Part shown: in pieces, positions 33,831 through 43,345 of the stretch | Layout: the number at the start of each line of letters is the position of its first letter | Numbering within the stretch: the first letter of the stretch is position 1 | Assembly (NCBI RefSeq): GCF_003990445.1 | Contig: NZ_REEZ01000008.1 | Span: forward strand, 1 to 64,000 | Origin: Pararhodobacter zhoushanensis | GTDB lineage: Bacteria > Pseudomonadota > Alphaproteobacteria > Rhodobacterales > Rhodobacteraceae | DNA: 64,000 nucleotides | Reading direction: 5' to 3' | Notes under the pieces: generated by a model | The model's input: the letters and a program-made list of their open reading frames with translations, nothing else | Told to the model about the DNA's origin: nothing | Database searches by the model: none | Position numbers and translations under genes: made by a program

Positions 33831-34901
33831 TCATGCCTCCGCCGCGAACAGATGCGCGGCGGCGGGTTCGAAGTGAAAATCAACCGTCTCGCCCGCACCA
33901 AAGGCGGCATCCTGCGGCAAGACCGCGAGCACCTGCTGGTCGTCGCTGGTACGCAGATTGACCACGGTTTCGGCCCCCAGACGTTCAACCAGCACCACCT
34001 GCCCCGACACCCGCGCGGACATGCCGGGCGCGGGCTGGCGGTGAAGATACTGCGGTCGCAGTCCCAGAACGGCGCTCTGACCGGCGGCAAAGCCCTTTGC
34101 CGGCAGCGTGATCGGCGCCAGCGACGGGGCCGATACGGTCGCGGTGTCGGCGGTGGCAGCGGTGACGCTGACCGGCAGGAAATTCATGCGCGGTGAGCCG
34201 ATGAACCCCGCGACAAAGCGGTTGGCGGGAGATTTATAGACATCAATCGGCGCGCCGATCTGTTGCACGCGCCCGCCTTCAAGCACGACGATCCGGTCGG
34301 CCAGCGTCATCGCCTCGACCTGATCATGCGTCACATAGATCATCGTCGCGCCCAGCTCCTTGTGCAGGCGGGCGATCTCCATCCGCATGTCCATGCGCAA
34401 CGCGGCATCAAGGTTCGAAAGCGGCTCGTCGAACAGAAAGACCGAGGGTTGGCGCACGATGGCACGCCCAATGGCCACGCGCTGGCGCTGGCCGCCGGAC
34501 AGCTGGCTGGGTTTGCGATCCAAGAGGGGTTCCAGCTTCAGGATGCGCGCCGCCGCCATGACGTCTTCGTTGATCTTGGCCTTGGGGGTTCCTGCCAGAC
34601 TGAGGCCAAAGCTCATGTTCTGACGCACGCTCATATGCGGGTAGAGCGCGTAGGACTGAAACACCATCGCAATGCCGCGATCACGCGGTTCCAGATCATT
34701 GCAGCGCCGCCCGCCAATGGTCAGATCGCCGCCCGAGATATCTTCAAGCCCGGCAATCATCCGCAGCAGGGTCGACTTTCCGCACCCCGAAGGGCCGACG
34801 AACACCACGAATTCACCGCTCTTGATGTCCAGATCGACACCGCGGATCACGTCGACGGCGCCATAGTTCTTGGTGAGATTGTGCAGGGTCAGATCGGTCA
34901 T
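33831..34901 (-). CDS. Sugar/polyol ABC transporter ATP-binding protein (MalK/UgpC type)
   Basis: 356 aa. Walker A '[16 protein letters not shown]', signature '[15 protein letters not shown]', Walker B '[11 protein letters not shown]', switch '[14 protein letters not shown]'. The C-terminal regulatory OB (TOBE) domain with '[12 protein letters not shown]' is that of carbohydrate importers. Its start codon overlaps the FGGY kinase stop. It energises the two permeases at 39391-41089, though separated from them by three genes. Confidence 0.93.
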   Translation of the reverse strand: MTDLTLHNLTKNYGAVDVIRGVDLDIKSGEFVVFVGPSGCGKSTLLRMIAGLEDISGGDLTIGGRRCNDLEPRDRGIAMVFQSYALYPHMSVRQNMSFGLSLAGTPKAKINEDVMAAARILKLEPLLDRKPSQLSGGQRQRVAIGRAIVRQPSVFLFDEPLSNLDAALRMDMRMEIARLHKELGATMIYVTHDQVEAMTLADRIVVLEGGRVQQIGAPIDVYKSPANRFVAGFIGSPRMNFLPVSVTAATADTATVSAPSLAPITLPAKGFAAGQSAVLGLRPQYLHRQPAPGMSARVSGQVVLVERLGAETVVNLRTSDDQQVLAVLPQDAAFGAGETVDFHFEPAAAHLFAAEA

Positions 34902-36529
34902 CAGCTGTCTCCCTCGCCCGTTGCAGCGAGATGGGCGCGGGCCTGAGCCTCGGCGCGTTGAAGGGTTTCATAGGCCGCAAACCGGGCCGCATGCAGCGTT
35001 GCTACCGCCCTTGTGGCGGGGGCAACGGTGGTGTCGACGGGCGACATCGCCGTCATGGCAGCGCCAATATCCGCAAAGACACCCGCCGCTGTCGCGCCCA
35101 GGATGGCGGCGCCCAGCAGAACCGGCTCGGGGCTGCGCGGGATCTCGACGGGCAGCCCGGTGGCATCGGCCAGCAACTGGCGCACAACCGGGTGACGCCC
35201 GGCACCGCCGCTGATTACCAGCGCGTCGATCTGCGCGCCTTGTGCGCGGCTGGCGGCGATGATCTGCCGCAGGCCATAGCCCAGCCCGGTGACGGCAGCG
35301 ACATAGAGCGCCCGCAGGCTGTCGGCATCCCCGGACATATCCAGCCCGGCAATCAGCCCGCGCGCCTGCGGGTCGGCGTGTGGTGCGCGGTTGCCCAGAA
35401 AGTCGGGGATCACGATGAGTCCGGCAGCAAGCCGAACGGCCTCGGACAGCGACGCGGCGCTGGCTGCCGCGCGGTCGGCCAGAAGATCGGGCAGCGATTG
35501 CCCCAGTGCCTGCGCCTCGGCCTGAAGCGCTGGTGCGGCGGGGTGCAGCGCCAGAACCCGCTCGATTGCCGCACCGGCGGTGGATTGTCCGCCTTCGGAC
35601 AGCCAAAGACCCGGCACCATCGCCGAAAGATACGGCCCCCAGACGCCGGGAATGAACCGCGGCTGCGCGCTTGAGGCCATGGTGCAGGCCGAGGTGCCCA
35701 TGACATAGGCCATGCGGTTTTCGGCCCCGCCACCCAGCGAGCCGATGCCACCGGCATGGGCGTCGATCAGCCCGGCACCGACCGGCGTGCCCGCCAACAG
35801 ACCCAGATCGTCCGCCGCCTGCTGCGTCAGCCCGCGTCCCTGCGCGGTTCCGGCAGGAACAACGGTCGTACCGATCCGCGCGAAGCCTTCCTGCGCCAGA
35901 TCGCCCAGGCCGATAGTGTCGAAATAGCCGGGATCCCAGCGGTCTTCATGGGCCAGATAGGTCCATTTGCACGTCACCGTGCACACCGAACGGTCCAGAC
36001 TGCCGGTCGCCCGCCATGTCAGGAAATCCGCCAGATCCATGAACTGATGGGCCGCCTGCCATGTCTGCGGCAGGTTTTCCTTGAGCCATAAAAGCTTGGG
36101 CGTTTCCATTTCCGGCGACAGCGCACCGCCCACGTAATCGAGCACGCGGTGGCCGGTGGCGTTGATCCGCTCGGCCTGTCCGGTGGCGCGGTGGTCCATC
36201 CACAGAACGACATTGCGCGCCGCGTCGCCGTGGGTGCCCACGGGCAAGGGCTGACCGCCCTTGCCCAGCACGACCAGCGAACAGGTCGCGTCAAAGCCGA
36301 TCCCCGCGATATCTGCCCCCGTCAGCGCGGCCTTGGCCAGTGCCGCGCGAGTGCAGGTGGCGACAGCGTGCCAGATATCGTCCGAGGATTGCTCGGCGAT
36401 ATCGCCCGGCTCGCGCCAGGTGCGGATCGGTGCGCTGGTGGCCGCGACCAGCGTCCCCGCCGCGTCAAAGATCCCCGCCCGAACGCTGCCGGTGCCGACA
36501 TCGCAGCCCAGAAGATACCTGGCCGTCAT
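34901..36529 (-). CDS. FGGY-family carbohydrate kinase (ribulokinase-like)
   Basis: 542 aa from the ATG at 36529. FGGY kinases have two actin-like domains; here the phosphate site is '[17 protein letters not shown]' at the N-terminus and the second-domain signature is seen around '[20 protein letters not shown]'. The catalytic aspartate region is '[18 protein letters not shown]'. The N-terminal wording and length fit the D-ribulokinase/'FGGY domain' subgroup. It phosphorylates the sugar made or imported by this operon. Overlaps the ATPase gene by one base; 24 bp separate it from the FAD enzyme gene. Confidence 0.88.
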   Translation of the reverse strand: MTARYLLGCDVGTGSVRAGIFDAAGTLVAATSAPIRTWREPGDIAEQSSDDIWHAVATCTRAALAKAALTGADIAGIGFDATCSLVVLGKGGQPLPVGTHGDAARNVVLWMDHRATGQAERINATGHRVLDYVGGALSPEMETPKLLWLKENLPQTWQAAHQFMDLADFLTWRATGSLDRSVCTVTCKWTYLAHEDRWDPGYFDTIGLGDLAQEGFARIGTTVVPAGTAQGRGLTQQAADDLGLLAGTPVGAGLIDAHAGGIGSLGGGAENRMAYVMGTSACTMASSAQPRFIPGVWGPYLSAMVPGLWLSEGGQSTAGAAIERVLALHPAAPALQAEAQALGQSLPDLLADRAAASAASLSEAVRLAAGLIVIPDFLGNRAPHADPQARGLIAGLDMSGDADSLRALYVAAVTGLGYGLRQIIAASRAQGAQIDALVISGGAGRHPVVRQLLADATGLPVEIPRSPEPVLLGAAILGATAAGVFADIGAAMTAMSPVDTTVAPATRAVATLHAARFAAYETLQRAEAQARAHLAATGEGDS

Positions 36530-36553
36530 CGCTTGCTCCTTATCCACGCAGGA

Positions 36554-37996
36554 TCACGAGGCAGGGTGCAGCGCGCCCGCAGCGGCGCGGGTGCCATCGG
36601 GATTGCGCAGATAGACCCCGCGCTCCAGCTGCTGACGGCGCAGTTCGGCCACGTCGATCTCGGAGGGCGGACGGTTTCCGCGTGCCGAGATCCGCGCGGC
36701 GCGCCCGGCGGCCTCGCCCATCGCCATGCAGGTCGCCATGACGCGGATCGCGCCCATGGCCTCATGCGTGCACGAGATGCTGCGTCCGGCGACCAGCAGG
36801 TTCTCCACTTTCTGCGGCACCAGCGAACGGTAGGGAATATCGTAACAATCGCCGCACCAGATCAGCGTGCAGCCGTTATCCTCGGGGCGGTGAATGTCGA
36901 TGGGATAGCTGGCGACAGCGATGGCATCGTCGAAGTGACGGCACGACAGGACATCATCCTGCGTCATGACGTATTGCCCCTTGATACGCCTGGTCTCGCG
37001 GATGCCCAGAAACGGCGCGGTCTTGGTGAAATAGGCCTGCTCGAAACCGGGCACGTAGTTGGTCAGATAGGTGACGATATCGTCGATCTGGCCCCGCCCT
37101 TCGATCTCGCCCTTGGTCAGGCTGCGGGCGTCGGTGCCATCGGTTCCGGCCACCCGCGTCATGTTGATCCAGACCTCGCCCTTCTTCAGGCCGGTGATGA
37201 TGATCGTCCGCTCGTTGGGAATGGTCAGGTTCATCTCGGCCTTGGCCTTGGCCATCAGTTCGCGCAGGCCAACCACGATGAACTGATTGTTCTGGCCGAA
37301 GTATTCGGCTGGAATGAAATCGGTCAGATAGGTGCGCGCCTCGGGTGGGGAATTGGCAATCGACATCCGCAGCGCATCGGTGTCCACGCCGCCCAGACAG
37401 AACATCAGCGTCGGCGGCTGCATGCCGCCTTGCTCGTTGCCCTTCTCGCAGGGCACCCCCGCGCGGTACGCCACATCCGCGTCCCCGGTACAGTCGATAA
37501 CCACCCGCGCCAGCAACGCACTGCGGCCGCTTTTGCTTTCGGTAATGATGCCACGGATCGTGTCACCGTCCATCACCACGCCCGCAAAGAAGGTGTAGAA
37601 CAGCACGTCCACCCCGGCCTCGGTCAGCATATCCAGTGCGACAGTCTTGACCGCCTCGGGCTCGACCAGCGTGATGCCCATGTGCAGCGGGCAGGGCCGG
37701 TGTTCGCTGGCACCGTCGCGCTCATCGCGCAGGCGTTGGATGAAGGCCTCGGGCAGCCCGTCGATGATGCGATTGCCCTTCTGACCCAGAAAGCCCAGCA
37801 CGGGCAGGCCAATGGTCATGTTGCCGCCAACAAAGCTGCGGCTTTCGACCAGACCCACGCGCAGCCCGTCCTCGGATGCGGCAAGAGCGGCGGTCAGGCC
37901 TGATGGGCCACCCCCGACAACCAGCACATCATACTCGGCGGCGACGGGGATCTTGCGGGCAGGTTCTTCGATGCTGCGGACCTGAGGAGCGGTCAT
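36554..37996 (-). CDS. FAD-dependent oxidoreductase (PF12831-like) in a sugar operon
   Basis: 480 aa. The N-terminal FAD site is 'DVLVVGGGPSGLTAALAAS', followed by 'SFVGGNMTIGLPVLGFLG', typical of the FAD_oxidored group. A second conserved stretch 'VVIDCTGDADVAYRAGVPCEKG' contains the GD motif that binds the ribityl chain; the C-terminal third has 'VENLLVAGRSISCTHEAMGAIRV' in the same family. The family has many uncharacterised members. It sits between the binding protein and the kinase, so oxidation of the imported sugar or a derivative is inferred. It has no signal peptide and should be cytoplasmic. Confidence 0.82.
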   Translation of the reverse strand: MTAPQVRSIEEPARKIPVAAEYDVLVVGGGPSGLTAALAASEDGLRVGLVESRSFVGGNMTIGLPVLGFLGQKGNRIIDGLPEAFIQRLRDERDGASEHRPCPLHMGITLVEPEAVKTVALDMLTEAGVDVLFYTFFAGVVMDGDTIRGIITESKSGRSALLARVVIDCTGDADVAYRAGVPCEKGNEQGGMQPPTLMFCLGGVDTDALRMSIANSPPEARTYLTDFIPAEYFGQNNQFIVVGLRELMAKAKAEMNLTIPNERTIIITGLKKGEVWINMTRVAGTDGTDARSLTKGEIEGRGQIDDIVTYLTNYVPGFEQAYFTKTAPFLGIRETRRIKGQYVMTQDDVLSCRHFDDAIAVASYPIDIHRPEDNGCTLIWCGDCYDIPYRSLVPQKVENLLVAGRSISCTHEAMGAIRVMATCMAMGEAAGRAARISARGNRPPSEIDVAELRRQQLERGVYLRNPDGTRAAAGALHPAS

Positions 37997-38039
37997 CGGT
38001 CAGTCCTTGTTGGGATCAGTGGGGAAAAGTGGGGGGGGT

Positions 38040-38065
38040 GCGCCGGACCTGCTGAGGCCCGGCGC
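38040..38065 (-). promoter_or_regulatory. Intercistronic stem-loop downstream of the binding protein gene
   Basis: GCGCCGG-A-CC-TGCTGA-GG-C-CCGGCGC forms a 9-bp stem with one mismatch in the 76-bp gap after the binding protein stop. No T run follows on the minus strand. Such structures often protect the upstream message or damp read-through, giving more binding protein than downstream enzymes. Confidence 0.55.
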
Positions 38066-38072
38066 CGCAGGA

Positions 38073-39365
38073 TCAGGCGGGCATCATCGGGCCAACGCGG
38101 TCGATGATCGCGCCGACGGCGTCGGTCACGCTCTTGCGACCCAGCACGGCAAGCTGAACTTCTTCCAGCATCGTTGCCTGCGCGCGCGCCGCTTCGGGGA
38201 AGGGCGGGAAGGCCCCGCGCGCATTGGCCAGCACACCGGCTTCGATCTCGGCCACGGGATTGGCCTGCATCAGCGCAGGATCGGCATAGCTGGACACCCG
38301 CACCGGGCCGTTTCCGTTCAGCGCCATGCCCAGCGTCACGCGCTTGCTGGAAACTTCGCGGATATAGGACCACGCCAGTTCCTTGTCGGTCGCGTTGCGC
38401 GGAATGACCATTGCCCAGGCTTCGACCACCGCCGACATCGGCGTGCCAGCGGGCAGCGTTGACGATCCGGGGAAGGGAATCGCCTTGATACGACCGGCGA
38501 AGTTGCTCTGCTCGGGGTTGTTGAGCTGCGCGAACCGGGCGAAGGGCAGCACGGTGAAGGCCGCGCGGCCCTGCTGCATCCACGTAACCATGTCGTCGTT
38601 GCGCGTGGCGGCATAGCTGCGCGGCAGCGCGCCCGCCTCGAACAGGCCGCGCAGGACGGACAGGCCCTGCTCCATCGCGGCGCGGTCAGGCACCAGCTGG
38701 AAGTCATGCGTGATGAAATCGCCGCCGAAGGCGCGGGCGAACATCACCGGGAAAACCGCCAGGTCGCTGGCCAGCACCATGCCGGTCACCGGCGTACCGG
38801 CAGAAGAGGTGAAGGTCAGTTGGTTGGCTTGCTCTACCAGCTCTTCCAGCGTTTGCGGCGGGGCCGAAATGCCCGCTTCTTCCAGCAACGCCTCGTTGTA
38901 GAACAGGGCCTGCGTGGCGTGGCGCACAGGGATGCCGATCAGATTGCCATCCACCGTCATGCCCTGAATCAAGCCGGGGGCGATGTCACCGAAATCCTCG
39001 ATCGGATTGGCGTCATTCAGCGGGCCGAGCGGCTCGAACAGCGCCGCAATGTCCGAGGTCGGGCGGTTGTCGATCAGATACCCCACCGAATACTCGGTTT
39101 CGGGCAGGCTGGCCTCACGGAAGAGCCGGTCCTGCAACGGGTTCGAATCGAAGGTGGTGAAGCTGAGGCTGGCGTCATTCGCAGCCTTCCAGTCAGCCAG
39201 CAGATCGCCCTCGGCGGTGCCCAGCACGCGCTCATGCACCGCGTGGCTGAGGATATTGAGCGTGCGCGCTTGCGCCCAGCTTGGGAACGCGGCCATGGCC
39301 GCCGCCCCTCCGATAGCCGTGCCCAGAAGACGGCGACGGGTTAGTCCGGTTCTCAGGTCTTTCAT
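38073..39365 (-). CDS. Carbohydrate ABC transporter substrate-binding protein, Tat-type signal
   Basis: 430 aa, family 1 solute-binding protein. The N-terminus has a twin-arginine-like motif 'LTRRRLLGTAIGG' then a hydrophobic stretch to 'FPSWAQA', suggesting export by the Tat pathway. The mature part is typical of sugar-binding proteins (MalE/UgpB fold), with 'LNILSHAVHERVLG' at its start. It captures the sugar or polyol for the MalF/MalG-type permeases, whose genes precede it. Confidence 0.88.
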   Translation of the reverse strand: MKDLRTGLTRRRLLGTAIGGAAAMAAFPSWAQARTLNILSHAVHERVLGTAEGDLLADWKAANDASLSFTTFDSNPLQDRLFREASLPETEYSVGYLIDNRPTSDIAALFEPLGPLNDANPIEDFGDIAPGLIQGMTVDGNLIGIPVRHATQALFYNEALLEEAGISAPPQTLEELVEQANQLTFTSSAGTPVTGMVLASDLAVFPVMFARAFGGDFITHDFQLVPDRAAMEQGLSVLRGLFEAGALPRSYAATRNDDMVTWMQQGRAAFTVLPFARFAQLNNPEQSNFAGRIKAIPFPGSSTLPAGTPMSAVVEAWAMVIPRNATDKELAWSYIREVSSKRVTLGMALNGNGPVRVSSYADPALMQANPVAEIEAGVLANARGAFPPFPEAARAQATMLEEVQLAVLGRKSVTDAVGAIIDRVGPMMPA

Positions 39366-39390
39366 GGTTTCCTCCCTTTCAGACGATCAG

Positions 39391-40224
39391 TCATCCCTTG
39401 GTGGCGCCGGCGGTAAGCCCGGCCACCAGAAATCGGTTCATGAACACGACGAACAGCAACACCGGCGCCAGCTGGACGGTTGAGGCGGCGAACAGAATTC
39501 CCCAGTCGACCCCGTCGATCGAGCCGATCATTTCCGAAATGACCAGCGGCGCGGTCTTGGCGTTGGTGCCGGTAAAAATGAAGGCGAACAGAAATTCGTT
39601 CCACGCGAAGACGACTACGAAAACCGCCACCGCAAGGATTCCGGGCGAGGCCAGCGGCACGATCACCCGGCGCAGGATCGTCAGCCTTCCTGCTCCGTCG
39701 ATCTGTGCGGCCTCGTCCAGTTCCCGCGGGATCTGGTCGATGAAGGTGCGCATCAGCACCGTGCCCAGCGAGACAAAGAACGTGGCGTAGAGCACCATCA
39801 GCACGCCATGCGTGTCGTTGATCCCCAGAAAGTTGACGATCGGGAACAGCGGCAGCGTAATGACGATCGGCGGGATCAGGCGGACGACGATCAGGAACAG
39901 CACGCTGCCGTTCAGGAACCGGCTGGAATTGCGCGAATAGATATACCCCGCGCAGGTGCTGGCGACGACGGCCAGCACGGTCGCGCCGACGGTGATGATC
40001 GCGCTGTTCAAGAGCCCGTCAAAGAACACCCCCCAGCGTGACCAGAGCGCCGCGTAATGCTCCAGCGTCGGGGTGAAGATGTGGCGTGGCGGGACGGCAA
40101 AGATCTCTCTGCCCGGCTTGAAGGACGAGATCACCACGAAGGCGATCGGCACCAGCGACCACAGCAGCAGCATGCACACAGCCACAGCCTTGCCCAGACC
40201 GATAAACAGACGATCAATGCGCAT
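39391..40224 (-). CDS. Carbohydrate ABC transporter permease, MalG/UgpE type
   Basis: 277 aa with six predicted membrane segments. The EAA loop is 'ELDEAAQIDGAGRLTILRRV', with the GxxxxxxxxP ending 'VIVPLASPG'. It overlaps the upstream permease gene by 11 bp. Its C-terminus ends inside the cytoplasm as in MalG, 25 bp before the binding protein gene. Confidence 0.92.
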   Translation of the reverse strand: MRIDRLFIGLGKAVAVCMLLLWSLVPIAFVVISSFKPGREIFAVPPRHIFTPTLEHYAALWSRWGVFFDGLLNSAIITVGATVLAVVASTCAGYIYSRNSSRFLNGSVLFLIVVRLIPPIVITLPLFPIVNFLGINDTHGVLMVLYATFFVSLGTVLMRTFIDQIPRELDEAAQIDGAGRLTILRRVIVPLASPGILAVAVFVVVFAWNEFLFAFIFTGTNAKTAPLVISEMIGSIDGVDWGILFAASTVQLAPVLLFVVFMNRFLVAGLTAGATKG

Positions 40225-41089
40225 TGCCGGTCACCTGTTTGCGCAGCACCAGAACATAGCCAAGAGCCAGAAGCAGCGACGCCAACACCATGATCCACGC
40301 CGTCGCCGCAGCCGTGCCAAAGGCGTTGTAGGTAAAGGCTTCGCGGTACAGATAGACCGCGACCACCTCGGTCGTGCGCGCCGGTCCACCGCCGGTCAGC
40401 AGCCAGACCTCGGAAAAGATGCGGAAGGCAAAGATGTAGCGAAACAGCAGGGCGACGACGATCGCCGGTCCCAGCATCGGCAGCGTCACCCGGCGGAACG
40501 CCTGCCACGGTCGCGCGCCGTCGATGCGCGCGGCTTCGTACAGATCGCCCGGAATGGCCAGCCGTGCGGCGTAAAGGATGATGAAGGTAAAGGGCAGATG
40601 CAGCCAGATCGTCAGCATGGCGATCAGGATCATTGCGTGCACGGGCTCGAACGACCAGTCCAGCACCGGCAGGCCCAGCGACAGCAAGAGCTGCGTGACC
40701 GGCCCGGCCTGTGGATCGAACAGATAGCGCCAGCTGACCACGGCGATCACTTCACTGACGGCGTAGGGTGCCAGCGTGCAGACCAGAAGCACACGGCGAA
40801 ACGGCAGGCCGCTGGCAAACAGCAGCGCCAGCAACAGGCCCAGCAACAGCTCGACATGCACTGCAACCACCACCAGCACCACGGTATTCCACAGCGCGCT
40901 GCGGAATGAGGGATCGCTCAACACCCGGATGAAATTATCGAAGCCGACAAAGCTGGGCGCTTGCCCAAAGCTGGATTCCATCAGGCTCAGCCACGCGACA
41001 TAAAGCGCCGGCAACACGATAACACTGAGGATCAGGACGTGAACTGGTGCGACAAACGGCAACAGTTCGGTTAATTTTCTTGTTCGCAC
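40214..41089 (-). CDS. Carbohydrate ABC transporter permease, MalF/UgpA type
   Basis: 291 aa from a GTG at 41089, which has GGGAGG 5 nt upstream; the frame is open to 41233 but that part overlaps the LacI gene and has no good start. First membrane helix 'PFVAPVHVLILSVIVLPALY'; EAA loop 'DLYEAARIDGARPWQAFRRV'. It pairs with the MalG-type permease. The gene starts 43 bp after the LacI stop, so the regulator heads the operon. Confidence 0.88.
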   Translation of the reverse strand: MRTRKLTELLPFVAPVHVLILSVIVLPALYVAWLSLMESSFGQAPSFVGFDNFIRVLSDPSFRSALWNTVVLVVVAVHVELLLGLLLALLFASGLPFRRVLLVCTLAPYAVSEVIAVVSWRYLFDPQAGPVTQLLLSLGLPVLDWSFEPVHAMILIAMLTIWLHLPFTFIILYAARLAIPGDLYEAARIDGARPWQAFRRVTLPMLGPAIVVALLFRYIFAFRIFSEVWLLTGGGPARTTEVVAVYLYREAFTYNAFGTAAATAWIMVLASLLLALGYVLVLRKQVTGNAH

Positions 41090-41132
41090 CCACGCCTCCC
41101 AACGCTGTGTGACTGCGACGCCCGACAAGGCG

Positions 41133-42218
41133 TCAGTGAATGGCAGATTTGCTCTCGCCGGGGTTGAGGGGATCAGAGCCGGGGGTCGCCACATCGCCGC
41201 CCCCGATAGCGGGCAATCCCAAAACGGAATCACGCACCTGCAAGGACGCGGTCAGGCTGATCGCAACCGGCGCGCCGGTTTCGCCGCCCATGCGCGCCGT
41301 CAACCGGTCCCAGACCGATTGCGCCATCAGATCCAGCGGCTGGCGGATCGCAGTCAAAGCGGTCTTGCGCGCGCTCATCCAGGCATAGTCATCGAAGCCG
41401 ATGACCGAGACCTGCTCGGGAATATCCACCCGCGCCTGCGCCAACGCGGACAAAACCGCCAGCGTGGTCACGTTGGTCAGGGCCAGAACGGCGGTCGGGC
41501 GCGCGTGTCGCTCTTGCCAATGGGCGAAACGCTCGGCACCGGTGATGCTGTTTGAGCCCAGTTCAATCGTGACCGGAGCCCGTCCGGTCGCGCCCCGCAA
41601 GAAGTCATGCGCGCCGCGTTCGCGTTCGCGGATCGGCGCTATCGCCAGATTGGACGCAGCGATGACGACATCGCGATGCCCCATCGCCACCAGATGACGG
41701 GCCGCGATCTCACCCGCTTCGGCGTTATCAATGGTCACCGTGTCTGCCGGTGCGCCTGCCGGCACCACGCGGTCAGCCAGCACTACCGGCGTGCGCCCGC
41801 ATTCCTCGATCAGCACGGTCGGCAAGCTGTCGGTGCACGGGACAACCACCATCCCCGCCGGACGCCAGCCCAGAAGCGCGCGCAGGCGCGATTGCTCGAC
41901 CGCTGGATCATCGCGTGAACTGGCAACAATGACGTCAAACCCGTCCTTGCCTGCCATCACCTCAAGCCGCGACACGAGCGAGGTAAAGAACGCATCGTCA
42001 AGATCCGGAACCAGAATGGCCACCACCCGGGTCTGCCCCGAGCGCAACTGCGACGCCGCCCGGTCAGCCTGATAGTCCAGCTGCCGGGCCGCAGCGATAA
42101 CCCGGTCATGCACCGTTTGCTTGACCGGTTTCGAGCCATTGACGACATGCGAAACGGTCGCCGTCGAGACCCCGGCCAGCGAGGCTACATCTTTGATCGT
42201 CGCGCGTTTCTTTTGCAT
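41133..42218 (-). CDS. LacI-family repressor heading the sugar operon
   Basis: 361 aa. The HTH and hinge are at residues 6-60 ('ATIKDVASLAGVSTATVSHV', 'VNGSKPV'), followed by a periplasmic-binding-protein-like effector domain with 'VVAILVPDLDDAFF' and 'VSVIGFDDYAWMS'. The first residue after the start is followed by 'QKKRATIKDV', typical for the family. Two matching operators lie 20 bp upstream of its start, so it very likely represses its own transcription and the whole downstream operon, relieved by the sugar or its phosphate. Confidence 0.95.
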   Translation of the reverse strand: MQKKRATIKDVASLAGVSTATVSHVVNGSKPVKQTVHDRVIAAARQLDYQADRAASQLRSGQTRVVAILVPDLDDAFFTSLVSRLEVMAGKDGFDVIVASSRDDPAVEQSRLRALLGWRPAGMVVVPCTDSLPTVLIEECGRTPVVLADRVVPAGAPADTVTIDNAEAGEIAARHLVAMGHRDVVIAASNLAIAPIRERERGAHDFLRGATGRAPVTIELGSNSITGAERFAHWQERHARPTAVLALTNVTTLAVLSALAQARVDIPEQVSVIGFDDYAWMSARKTALTAIRQPLDLMAQSVWDRLTARMGGETGAPVAISLTASLQVRDSVLGLPAIGGGDVATPGSDPLNPGESKSAIH

Positions 42219-42238
42219 GAGGTCCTGATTCGACGTCG

Positions 42239-42266
42239 GTTAAACGATTTACGTTAAACGTTTAAC
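42239..42266. promoter_or_regulatory. Two abutting LacI-type operators
   Basis: GTTAAACGTTTAAC (42253-42266) is a perfect 14-bp palindrome with the central CG expected for LacI-family sites. GTTAAACGATTTAC (42239-42252) directly adjoins it and keeps the left half. Both sit just upstream of the lacI-type start codon. Confidence 0.85.
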
Positions 42267-42354
42267 TTGGCGTTTCTGATCCCGCAAGCATTTTCTTGGC
42301 GCAGAATTTTGCTGGTTGAGGCGCGCTATTTCCGACGGCTGCACATCTATAGCG

Positions 42355-42379
42355 GGAACCTATTGCTCGCGGCGACGTT
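42355..42379 (+). promoter_or_regulatory. EcfG (general stress sigma factor) promoter
   Basis: GGAAC (42355-42359), 16 bp, CGTT (42376-42379) matches the alphaproteobacterial EcfG/sigma-T consensus GGAAC-N16-17-CGTT exactly. Transcription would begin near 42386 and the first ORF starts at 42451, preceded by TAGGAGAG. Confidence 0.8.
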
Positions 42380-42450
42380 ACCTTGGAGCAAGCCAGCGCC
42401 ACCGCTTACGTCTCCGGTGCTCGGATCAGAACCTATCTAGGAGAGCTTAG

Positions 42451-42525
42451 ATGCACGGTATCATTTACCTCGTGGGCCTTGTGGTCGTCGTGATGGCGAT
42501 TCTGTCGTTTCTGGGTCTGGGCTGA
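42451..42525 (+). CDS. Hydrophobic microprotein, 24 aa
   Basis: A 24-codon ORF (ATG 42451, TGA 42523-42525) with a good ribosome site TAGGAGAG about 6 nt upstream. Apart from a start of MHG it is one uninterrupted membrane segment ('IIYLVGLVVVVMAILSFLGL'). It follows an EcfG promoter and is 36 bp ahead of a membrane protein gene, so it is probably a stress-induced single-span membrane peptide. Function unknown; small size means annotation programs would miss it. Confidence 0.7.
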   Translation: MHGIIYLVGLVVVVMAILSFLGLG

Positions 42526-42561
42526 AAAACGCACAGCCCAAACCCTTGAAAGGATGAAACA

Positions 42562-43248
42562 ATGACACAACAACCTGTAACATCTGTCCCGGCAGCACCG
42601 GTCGGCCTTGCGCAGGACCGCAGCTATGTGGACTGGCCAGCCATCCTGATCGGCGGTGTGGTCGCGTCGGGGGTTGCCTTTGTCTTCACGACCTTCGGAC
42701 TGGCCCTGGGACTGACGATGATCTCGCCTTATGAGGGTGACGGGTCGGCCATGGCTAAGCTGATCGCTGTCGGTTCGTGGATCGTTTGGACCACGGTTTC
42801 CAGCGTGATGGCAGGCAGCTATATCGCCGGCCGGATGCGTCGCCGGATCGAAGGCACCAGCCCGGACGAAACCGGCGTGCGCGACGGCGTGCACGGACTG
42901 GCCGTCTGGGGCGTCGCACTTCTTCTGGGCGCGATGGTTCTCAGCGGCTCGGTCAGTTCGACGATTGATGCCGCATCGGATATGTCAGCCAGTGTCGCCG
43001 CTGTCGGCGAGACGATCACAGGCCAAGAGGCAGCAGGCACCGCCACTGTGGCTGGTGTAGATGCCACCACGCTTGACGCCGACGCAGCCGCCCGCGCCGA
43101 AACCGCCCGCAAATACGCGATCCTTTCCGCCTTTATCCTTGCCGCCGCGCAGCTGATCGCCGGGGCCGGAGCCTATTGGGCCGCAGGAATGGGCGGGCAA
43201 CACCGTGACGACCAGCGTGTCTTTGCGCGCTTTGGTCGCTGGACCTGA
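42562..43248 (+). CDS. Hypothetical membrane protein of the stress operon
   Basis: 228 aa. Four predicted membrane segments: about 26-52 ('WPAILIGGVVASGVAFVFTT'), 64-88, 110-132 and 184-207. A conserved-looking 'SYIAGRMRRRIEG' follows the second segment, and a periplasmic or cytoplasmic loop rich in Ala, Thr and Asp lies between the third and fourth. No enzyme motif is visible. The N-terminus is a short polar tail ending 'DRSYVDWPAI'. It lies between two microprotein genes behind an EcfG promoter, pointing to an envelope role in the general stress response. Confidence 0.78.
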   Translation: MTQQPVTSVPAAPVGLAQDRSYVDWPAILIGGVVASGVAFVFTTFGLALGLTMISPYEGDGSAMAKLIAVGSWIVWTTVSSVMAGSYIAGRMRRRIEGTSPDETGVRDGVHGLAVWGVALLLGAMVLSGSVSSTIDAASDMSASVAAVGETITGQEAAGTATVAGVDATTLDADAAARAETARKYAILSAFILAAAQLIAGAGAYWAAGMGGQHRDDQRVFARFGRWT

Positions 43249-43263
43249 GGAGGAGATCGAACA

Positions 43264-43335
43264 ATGGGTGCTCTATTACTCTGGCTGATTGGCGTCCCGC
43301 TCTGGATCGTGCTTTTGCTGGTTTTCCTGACCTGA
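43264..43335 (+). CDS. Hydrophobic microprotein, 23 aa
   Basis: ATG 43264 to TGA 43333-43335, 15 bp after the membrane protein stop, with GAGGAG upstream (43249-43254). Residues 4-22 form one membrane span ('LLLWLIGVPLWIVLLLVFL'). It is the last gene before a strong terminator, so all three ORFs form a compact operon. Function unknown. Confidence 0.68.
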   Translation: MGALLLWLIGVPLWIVLLLVFLT

Positions 43336-43345
43336 CCAACGCCTC

